Shown here piece after piece: positions 58,544 through 64,000 of a DNA stretch of 64,000 nucleotides. The stretch is from Chryseobacterium indologenes (GTDB lineage Bacteria; Bacteroidota; Bacteroidia; Flavobacteriales; Weeksellaceae), in contig NZ_LJOD01000005.1 in the NCBI RefSeq assembly GCF_001295265.1, positions 1 to 64,000 of the forward strand. Reading direction: 5' to 3'. Both the position numbers and the translations under genes were made by a program. Under the pieces are notes generated by a model. It saw nothing but the letters and a program-made list of their open reading frames with translations, made no database searches and was not told the DNA's origin. Position 1 is the stretch's first letter, and each line of letters begins with the position of its first letter.

Positions 58544-59428
58544 TTAATCCATATCATCCCAAAAATCGAAATAATTGAACCATTGAAGCGGATATTTTTT
58601 AATCATCGACTCAAGATTCTGCACATAGGAATTAAGAAGTCCCTGGGAATCACGGTTTTTAATATTCTGAGCAAGTCTGGCATACAGGTGATAATGAAGA
58701 TTTTTTTCTTTCATCACATATACATAAACCACAGGCACCCCAAGACGGGAAGCAATCAGGAATGGGCCAGCAGGAAATTTTGCGCTTTTCCCCAGCAGAT
58801 CTGCTTCCAGAAATTTGGAACCTTCAAAATAACGATCTCCGGTAAAGCAAATCAGTTCATTGTTTGACAAGGCCTGATTAATGTCGAAAATATGCGACAT
58901 ATCGTCTTTTACGTAAATGAATTTGATGTTGCTCTTTTTTACGGCAACGCTTTCGAGATATTCTTTAATAACGGTTACTTCCTGATCTGTGGTTACCAGA
59001 TTGATCTGACAGTCGAAATCGATGTCTGCAAAGAAATGTTCTGCAATTTCAAAGTTTCCGATGTGGGCACTGATGAGAACTCCCCCTTTTTTCTGGGCAA
59101 GAAGGTTTCTCAGGTTTTCAATACCGTCAAACTCATAGGTATATTTTTCCCGTAATCCGGCAGAAATAGCAGTTTTGTCAATCAATACCTTTCCAAAGGT
59201 GAAATAGCTTTTAAAGACAGCAAATTTTGCCTTCCGGTAGTTGTAATTAAGTCTTTTCCGGAAATAGTAAAAGATATAGCGGTTGCTTCTGTTCAGAAAC
59301 AGGAAATAATAGGAAGCAACAAAATAAAGAACAAAATAGGAACTCCTGATTCCGATATTTCTAATACACCAGACGAATATTTTGTATCCGGTTATGGTTC
59401 CTTTAGATTTACCTTTCCACTTGTTCAT
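58544..59428 (-). CDS. LpxL/HtrB-like lysophospholipid acyltransferase
   Basis: A 294-residue membrane-associated acyltransferase with an N-terminal TM helix (about 27-48). It has the HxxxxE-type catalytic motif in SAHIGNFEIAEHF and the later blocks GDRYFEGSKFLEADLLG and AGPFLIASRLGVPVV seen in LpxL/LpxM. These enzymes transfer an acyl group from ACP to a lipid acceptor. LPLAT genes are a standard part of aryl polyene loci. Here it could attach the polyene acid or a fatty acid to a lipid anchor or to the dialkylresorcinol. Confidence 0.84.
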   Translation of the reverse strand: MNKWKGKSKGTITGYKIFVWCIRNIGIRSSYFVLYFVASYYFLFLNRSNRYIFYYFRKRLNYNYRKAKFAVFKSYFTFGKVLIDKTAISAGLREKYTYEFDGIENLRNLLAQKKGGVLISAHIGNFEIAEHFFADIDFDCQINLVTTDQEVTVIKEYLESVAVKKSNIKFIYVKDDMSHIFDINQALSNNELICFTGDRYFEGSKFLEADLLGKSAKFPAGPFLIASRLGVPVVYVYVMKEKNLHYHLYARLAQNIKNRDSQGLLNSYVQNLESMIKKYPLQWFNYFDFWDDMD

Positions 59429-59443
59429 ATATATAATTTACCC

Positions 59444-59494
59444 ATGTAGCAGCATACCTTTATAACAATATCTTTCATTGATACACTGCTACAT
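59444..59494. repeat. Palindromic intergenic repeat C
   Basis: ATGTAGCAGCATACC (59444-59458) is inverted at 59480-59494 (GATACACTGCTACAT), with 12 of 15 positions paired. Further AATGTANC units continue to about 59512. It lies in the 110-base gap between the second ACP gene and the LPLAT gene. Confidence 0.6.
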
Positions 59495-59538
59495 AATTAC
59501 ATTGGTACATTTTTATAGAATAAAGATTCAATCGATAA

Positions 59539-59793
59539 CTAAGCGTTTTTCTCGGCAATCTTATTTTCAATAGTTGTGTAGAAATCGTCAAATGTGACCA
59601 TTTTCTTAAAATCCGCTTCTCCTAATTTAACTCCGAAATTAGACTCAATGACTACCACCATATCAATATAATCCAGACTGTCTAAGCCCAGCGTACTTTT
59701 AAGGTTGGCTTCATTGCTGATCTCATCACCATCCACTTCGAATTCATTTACTAAGAAATCATTAACGATGGCAACAATTTTTTCCCTTTCCAT
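59539..59793 (-). CDS. Acyl carrier protein
   Basis: An 84-residue ACP with the phosphopantetheine Ser in LGLDSLDYIDMVVVIE, more acidic than the ACP at 43243. It carries acyl intermediates for the adjacent ketosynthase, whose gene ends 5 bases upstream of its start. The locus thus has two distinct ACPs, one for each half of the pathway or one for starter and one for elongation (inference). Confidence 0.92.
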   Translation of the reverse strand: MEREKIVAIVNDFLVNEFEVDGDEISNEANLKSTLGLDSLDYIDMVVVIESNFGVKLGEADFKKMVTFDDFYTTIENKIAEKNA

Positions 59794-59798
59794 GTTTT

Positions 59799-61019
59799 TT
59801 AATCAAATTTTTTAACAATTAATGCGGAATTGGTTCCCCCAAATCCGAAAGAATTCGACAAAAATACATCAATTTTTTGATTTTTCGTTTTTGGGACTAA
59901 ATTTATCTTTTGAGCCTCATTATCAGGATTTTCCAGATTGATATTTGGTGCCACAAAATCATTCTGCATCATCAGAATAGAGTAGATCACCTCGCTTGCC
60001 CCTGCCATCCAGCATTCATGTCCGGTCATTGACTTGGTAGAGCTAACCGGAACTTCTCCTCCAAAGATCTCAAAAATAGCTTTTGCTTCGTTGGCATCCC
60101 CAATCGGGGTAGATGTTGCGTGAGCGTTGATATAATCGATATCCTCAGGCTTTAGTCCGGACTGCTTTAAAGCTCTGTCCATGGCCAGAGCCGGCCCGTC
60201 TACATTGGGAGTTGAAATATGTCCGCCATTGGAAGAGAATCCGTATCCGATGATCTCTGCAATGATTGGAGCTCCTCTTTTCTGCGCTGATTCCAGGCTC
60301 TCTACTACAAGGGAAGCTGCTCCTCCACTTGGGATAAGCCCGTCTCTTCCTGAATCAAATGGTCTTGAGGCTTTTGTAGGTTCGTCTTCTCTTACTGAAA
60401 ATACGCCTAAGCCATCAAAGCTTGCCATAGAATATTTATTGGTTTCCTGTGCTCCACCGCAAATGATCATATCCTGGAAACCGTTTTTGATCATCATATA
60501 GGCCAGTCCTAAAGAGTGTGACCCGCTGGCGCAGGCTGCACTAATGGTAAGATTGATTCCTTTCAGCTTGAATATCGTTGAAAGGTTCATCGTTACGGTA
60601 GAGTTCATTGATTTGAAGATCGCTCCCGATCCCATCAATGTTGTATCTTTCTTTTCTCGTGCAATATCTATGGATTCCACTACAGCCTGAGAAACACTGT
60701 CGTTTCCGTATAAGATCCCTACTTCATGGGTATCCAGAAATTCCTGGTCTATGCCGGCCTGCTTTAAAGCGTCTATAGTGGCCAAATATGCATATTCGCT
60801 TTCTTCCCCCATACTTACGCGCTGGCGTCTGTTAAGGAGATTCTTAAGATCCGGTTTCGGAACTACACCGGTAAGCCCGGATCTGAAACCAAATTCTTTT
60901 CTTTCCTGTACTAAAGCAATACCGGATTTTCCTTGATATAGGGATTCTTTTACTTCTTCCAAAGAGGTCCCGATGCAAGAATAAATTCCCATTCCGGTAA
61001 TTACAACCCTATTTTCCAT
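59799..61019 (-). CDS. Beta-ketoacyl-ACP synthase, FabB/FabF-like
   Basis: A 406-residue ketosynthase with all catalytic residues: Cys in SAACASGSHS, His in NAHATSTPIGD and His in SMTGHECWMAGASE. Its HATST and HECWMAGA variants set it apart from the other KS proteins here and are of the FabB-like type seen in aryl polyene loci. It is closely linked to the ACP downstream and to fabG upstream (104-base gap holding repeat D). It may do the first condensation on the aryl starter or the chain elongation. Confidence 0.9.
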   Translation of the reverse strand: MENRVVITGMGIYSCIGTSLEEVKESLYQGKSGIALVQERKEFGFRSGLTGVVPKPDLKNLLNRRQRVSMGEESEYAYLATIDALKQAGIDQEFLDTHEVGILYGNDSVSQAVVESIDIAREKKDTTLMGSGAIFKSMNSTVTMNLSTIFKLKGINLTISAACASGSHSLGLAYMMIKNGFQDMIICGGAQETNKYSMASFDGLGVFSVREDEPTKASRPFDSGRDGLIPSGGAASLVVESLESAQKRGAPIIAEIIGYGFSSNGGHISTPNVDGPALAMDRALKQSGLKPEDIDYINAHATSTPIGDANEAKAIFEIFGGEVPVSSTKSMTGHECWMAGASEVIYSILMMQNDFVAPNINLENPDNEAQKINLVPKTKNQKIDVFLSNSFGFGGTNSALIVKKFD

Positions 61020-61034
61020 TGGCTATATTCATTT

Positions 61035-61107
61035 AACAATGTATCAGTTGAACAGTCTACTCTTATTTTTATTGTATGAATATTTTATGCTATCCTGATA
61101 CTTTGTT
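61035..61107. repeat. Palindromic intergenic repeat D
   Basis: AACAATGTATCAG (61035-61047) is inverted at 61095-61107 (CTGATACTTTGTT), with 12 of 13 positions paired. It fills the gap between the fabG stop and the ketosynthase start and shares the AATGTATCA core with repeats A to C. Confidence 0.55.
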
Positions 61108-61123
61108 ATCTTGTTTATATTAT

Positions 61124-61855
61124 TTATGAGTAAATTCCACCGTTAATATTCACCACTTCACCAGTAATATAGGAAGCTTTTCTTGATGCTAAGAAAGCAA
61201 CCAGATCGGCAACTTCTTCCGCCTCGCCAAACCTGTTGGCAGGAATCATTGCCTTAAGCTCTTCTTCGTTGAAATCCTGGGTCATATCTGTTTTGATGAA
61301 TCCCGGAGCTACTGCATTTACGGTGATATTTCTCTTGGCGACTTCCTGGGCAAGTGCTTTTGTTGCTCCTACCAGGGCTCCTTTTGCAGCAGAATAATTG
61401 GTTTGCCCGGCCGTTCCTTTTACTCCGGAAACTGAAACCATATTGATGATTCTTCCGTATTTGTTACGAAGCAGCTTCTGGATAAAAAAGTTGGTTACAT
61501 TAAAAAACCCGTTCAGACTAGTGTTGATAACACTTGTCCAGTCTTCATTCTTCATCCACATGAATAGTCCGTCTCTGGTAATTCCGGCATTATTTACAAT
61601 GACTTCTACCAAGGCTTCAGGATTATTGTCCTGCCATGTTGTAAGGACATTTTGAGTTTCTTCGGCATTGGCTACATCAAACTTAAGAATTTCTCCTGTA
61701 GCACCAAGCTCCTGTACTTTAGCTAATGTTTCTTTAGCTGCAGCCTCATTGGAAGCGTAGTTAATCAGTATATGATAGTTCTTTTCTTCCGCCAGTTTCA
61801 GACAGACAGCTCTCCCGATACCTCTGGAGCCGCCCGTTACAATTGCACATTTCAT
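61124..61855 (-). CDS. fabG: 3-oxoacyl-ACP reductase
   Basis: A 243-residue classical short-chain dehydrogenase with TGGSRGIGRAVC (cofactor binding, about 7-18), NNAGITRDGLF, catalytic Ser in MVSVSGVKG, and the YSAAKGAL YxxxK motif. It ends with YITGEVVNINGGIYS, the FabG-type C-terminus. It reduces the 3-oxo group on each polyene extension with NADPH. It is the only ketoreductase gene in the visible locus, so it probably serves every cycle. Confidence 0.92.
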   Translation of the reverse strand: MKCAIVTGGSRGIGRAVCLKLAEEKNYHILINYASNEAAAKETLAKVQELGATGEILKFDVANAEETQNVLTTWQDNNPEALVEVIVNNAGITRDGLFMWMKNEDWTSVINTSLNGFFNVTNFFIQKLLRNKYGRIINMVSVSGVKGTAGQTNYSAAKGALVGATKALAQEVAKRNITVNAVAPGFIKTDMTQDFNEEELKAMIPANRFGEAEEVADLVAFLASRKASYITGEVVNINGGIYS

Positions 61856-61934
61856 GTGTTAGCTGTTTAGTTTTAGTTTTTTTAAGTTAATTTTTAAATC
61901 CCTGGTTTTATTGACAACCCAATCTGGTTAAGAG

Positions 61935-63455
61935 TTACATTGCCTTTAAATATTTTTTAACCTCTTCCAGATACGGATACATCACCATATCGCTGGAGAA
62001 TGCCGGAATCATCTTTCTGATTTCGTCATAAAGCTCTTTGGTAGAAGACGAAACCTTATCCTGGAAACCAAGATATTCAATAGCCTGAATGATGGTAATG
62101 GCTTCAATAGCCAATACTTCAAATGCATTTTCTATTACTTTTCTGCAGATAACCGCAGCATTAGTCCCCATGCTTACAATATCCTGGTTATCATTATTAT
62201 TAGGAATACTGTGTACATACATGGAGTTTGACAGCATCTGGCTTTCCGCGGTGGTAGATGTTGCCGTAAACTGAACCCCCTGCATTCCGAAATTGAACCC
62301 TAATTTACCTAAATTTACAAAAGGAGGCAATATTTCGTTGATCTTCGCATTCAAAAGGTAGTTCAACTGCCTTTCAGCAAGCATCGTCAGTTTGGTAACC
62401 ACGATTTTTAATTTATCCATTTCTAAAGAGATATAATCTCCGTGGAAGTTTCCTCCATGGTAAACGTGCTGGTCTTCTACATTGATAATGGGGTTATCAT
62501 TTGCTGAGTTGATCTCATTTTCAAGAACATTTTCAGTATATTCCAGTGTATCCAGAACCGGACCCAGGATCTGAGGAACACATCTCAATGAATAATATTC
62601 CTGTACTTTTTCTTTAAATACTTTTTCCTGTTCTTCAAAATGGGTGTAAAGATGGTCTTCTCTTTTTCTGATCAGCTTACTGTCTGCCAGATATGCTCTC
62701 ATTCTTTCAGCTACTTTCTGTTGTCCGTAATGTTTTTTGGTACCGTTCAGCGCTTCAGACAGGTGATCATCATAAGCCTGTACAATTTCATTGATGGCAC
62801 AGGAAAGCCTGATGGAGATCTCTGTTAACTGATTGGCTTTATAAGCATTCACAATACCTATTCCGGACATCACGGAAGTTCCGTTCATTAAAGCAAGTCC
62901 TTCACGGATTTCTACTTTTATAGGTTCCAGCCCTTCTGCTTCAAAAACTTCCTGGGTCAGCTTTCTTTCACCTTTATAAAAAACCTCCCCTTCTCCGATA
63001 AGTACTAAGGCCAGGTGGGCAAGCTGTACAAGGTCTCCGCTGGCTCCCACTCCTCCGTGTTCAAAGATAAGCGGTGTAATATCTCTGTTGATTAATTCTG
63101 TAAGCAGATGTACCACAGACTGATGTACTCCTGAATTGCCCAGCGAAAGGGTATTCAGTCTTGCCAGCATACAGGCTTTTACTTCCTGCGCAGGCAAAGG
63201 GTTACCGATTCCTGAAGAGTGGCTTCTGATCAGGTTGTACTGAAGCTGGTGTGTATCTTCATCACTGATCTTGAACTGTGCCATTGGCCCAAATCCTGTA
63301 TTAACACCATATATTACTTTATTCTTCGAAAATTCTTTTAAAAACTGAAAACTTGTCTCCACTCTGTCTAAAAGTTCCCCGTCCAGTTCTATTTTTTCGT
63401 TTTCAATAATGATCTTTTGAAAATCCTTCAGTTGTAAAAAGTTATTTATTTTCAT
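61935..63455 (-). CDS. Aromatic amino acid (tyrosine) ammonia-lyase, HAL family
   Basis: A 506-residue MIO-dependent lyase. The Ala-Ser-Gly triad that cyclises to the MIO cofactor is at 138-140 (GGVGASGDLVQLAHL). The catalytic Tyr49 is in VIYGVNTGFGPM, and SANDNPIINV is conserved. The selectivity pair is Ser78-His79 (NLIRSHSSGIG), which by alignment is the histidine-lyase type rather than the His-Leu of Rhodobacter TAL. The context (KS, ACP, FabG, dar genes) argues for tyrosine deamination to 4-coumarate, the starter of flexirubin. The ATG at 63455 is used; the codon before it is TTG. Confidence 0.8.
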   Translation of the reverse strand: MKINNFLQLKDFQKIIIENEKIELDGELLDRVETSFQFLKEFSKNKVIYGVNTGFGPMAQFKISDEDTHQLQYNLIRSHSSGIGNPLPAQEVKACMLARLNTLSLGNSGVHQSVVHLLTELINRDITPLIFEHGGVGASGDLVQLAHLALVLIGEGEVFYKGERKLTQEVFEAEGLEPIKVEIREGLALMNGTSVMSGIGIVNAYKANQLTEISIRLSCAINEIVQAYDDHLSEALNGTKKHYGQQKVAERMRAYLADSKLIRKREDHLYTHFEEQEKVFKEKVQEYYSLRCVPQILGPVLDTLEYTENVLENEINSANDNPIINVEDQHVYHGGNFHGDYISLEMDKLKIVVTKLTMLAERQLNYLLNAKINEILPPFVNLGKLGFNFGMQGVQFTATSTTAESQMLSNSMYVHSIPNNNDNQDIVSMGTNAAVICRKVIENAFEVLAIEAITIIQAIEYLGFQDKVSSSTKELYDEIRKMIPAFSSDMVMYPYLEEVKKYLKAM

Positions 63456-63505
63456 CAATTAAAAGTAATAGTTGATAATTTTGTAAAATATTAATTATTT
63501 GTCAC

Positions 63506-63513
63506 TAATTTTG
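63506..63513 (+). promoter_or_regulatory. -7 element for the halogenase-like gene
   Basis: TAATTTTG matches TAnnTTTG, 41 bases before the ATG at 63554. The nearest TTG upstream is at 22 bases, longer than usual. It forms one arm of the palindrome TTTGCGGCAAA (63510-63520). Confidence 0.45.
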
Positions 63514-63516
63514 CGG

Positions 63517-63524
63517 CAAAGATA
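63517..63524 (-). promoter_or_regulatory. -7 element for the ammonia-lyase operon
   Basis: TATCTTTG (63524-63517, minus strand) matches TAnnTTTG, 62 bases before the lyase ATG. It lies just 3 bases from the plus-strand element, so the two predicted start points would cross. Confidence 0.45.
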
Positions 63525-63553
63525 AAAGTTATTATTAAAATAAAAAATCAAAG

Positions 63554-64000
63554 ATGAGCAAAGAATTTGTTGATGTTCTCGTAATCGGTGCTGGACCTTC
63601 CGGATGCGTATCTTCTTCATACTTAAAGAAGAACAATATCAGCGTAAAAGTTGTCGAAAAAACAAAATTCCCAAGACTGGTAGTCGGAGAAAGTCTGATC
63701 CCAAGGGTAATGGATCATTTTGATGAGGCCGGTCTCTTTCCTGCTTTGGATAAAATGGGTTTCGAGAAAAAGCTGGGGGCCCGTTTCCTTCGCGGCGATG
63801 AAGTCTGCATTTTTGATTTCAGCAACAAGTTCGGAGAAGGCTGGGACTGGACCTGGCAGGTTCCGAGAGCTGATTTTGATAATACTTTGGCTCAGGAAGT
63901 AATCAACAAAGGAATTGATCTTGAATTTGAAACGGAAGTAGTTGGGATTGAGTTCAACGGAACAGATTCTGTGACTACCGTAAGAACCAAAGACGGGGTA
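63554..64000 (+). CDS. Flavin-dependent halogenase/monooxygenase, 5' part only
   Basis: 149 codons are visible; the gene runs off the right edge. The N-terminus VDVLVIGAGPSGCVSSSYL is an FAD-binding Rossmann motif. It is followed by FPRLVVGESLIPRVMDHF, the block shared by flavin-dependent halogenases and related monooxygenases, and by WDWTWQVPRADFD, which resembles the WxWxIP signature of halogenases but is not identical. It is divergent from the lyase operon. In flexirubin synthesis it could chlorinate or hydroxylate the aromatic ring; the visible part cannot separate the two. Confidence 0.75.
   Translation, partial: MSKEFVDVLVIGAGPSGCVSSSYLKKNNISVKVVEKTKFPRLVVGESLIPRVMDHFDEAGLFPALDKMGFEKKLGARFLRGDEVCIFDFSNKFGEGWDWTWQVPRADFDNTLAQEVINKGIDLEFETEVVGIEFNGTDSVTTVRTKDGV

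Noticed and set aside
1..64000. CRISPR arrays, insertion sequences, tRNA and rRNA genes, prophage
   Set aside because: No regularly spaced direct repeats, transposase motifs, cloverleaf candidates or rRNA-like stretches were recognised on reading; a dedicated tRNA and Rfam search would be needed to exclude small RNAs.

Overview
The window is a stretch of a Bacteroidota chromosome, most likely Chryseobacterium or a close Weeksellaceae/Flavobacteriaceae relative. The evidence is low G+C, promoters of the TTG-N17-19-TAnnTTTG type, type IX secretion (T9SS) C-terminal sorting domains, the DUF6089-uppS-bamA-ompH-ompH order, and a flexirubin (aryl polyene / dialkylresorcinol) pigment locus. No rRNA, tRNA, CRISPR array, insertion sequence or prophage was recognised.

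Layout. 1-340: non-coding, with minus-strand promoter-like elements reading out of the window. 341-7836 (all minus): a secreted protein, rfbD, a thioesterase, then the envelope operon DUF6089-uppS-bamA-ompH-ompH. 8050-18232 (minus): an exopolysaccharide set (wzc-like kinase, wza-like lipoprotein, WecA/MraY-type transferase, GT2, SGNH hydrolase) downstream of a degenerate arginase-fold gene and topA. 18492-24317 (minus): a large T9SS-exported protein with a duplicated module, and a two-gene membrane unit (EpsG-like polymerase plus polytopic protein).

24514-63455, continuing past the right edge, is the flexirubin locus. Plus-strand part 1 (24514-31147): MMPL exporter fused to an acyltransferase, darA, darB and two ApeP-like hot-dog dehydratases. 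Between 31148 and 34654 lie a near-perfect parS site and an M16 peptidase. Plus-strand part 2 (34655-39740): small protein, BtrH-like acyltransferase, ABC ATPase and permease, thioesterase, ketosynthase. A decayed AT-rich minus-strand islet (39804-42467: DUF6705 gene and remnants, DUF6438 gene, frameshifted lipoprotein gene) interrupts it. Plus-strand part 3 (42633-50546): half-ketosynthase, ACP, ketosynthase, chain-length-factor-like partner, NodB deacetylase, LolA-like carrier, lipoprotein, beta-barrel, FabZ-like dehydratase, small exported protein, GT2-DUF2062. A secreted M36 protease follows on minus. The minus-strand operon 53583-63455 holds an ammonia-lyase, fabG, ketosynthase, ACP, LPLAT, FAD oxidoreductase, C45-type hydrolase, DUF1648 protein and alpha/beta hydrolase. 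A divergent flavin halogenase/monooxygenase gene is cut by the right edge.

How they work together (inference from known APE/flexirubin chemistry): the lyase makes a 4-coumarate-type starter; ACPs, KS/CLF, FabG and the hot-dog proteins build the polyene acid; DarB/DarA make the dialkylresorcinol; an acyltransferase (candidates: BtrH-like, C45-like, PlsC-like, LPLAT) esterifies the two; the MMPL, LolA and ABC proteins move the pigment to the outer membrane; the halogenase-like enzyme tailors the ring. The expected acyl/aryl-ACP ligase and phosphopantetheinyl transferase are not in the window. The observations most worth following are the parS site, complementary loss of catalytic residues among the dehydratases, the rival ester-forming enzymes, a family of palindromic intergenic repeats around the ACP genes, a degenerate arginase upstream of topA, and the decayed DUF6705 islet.
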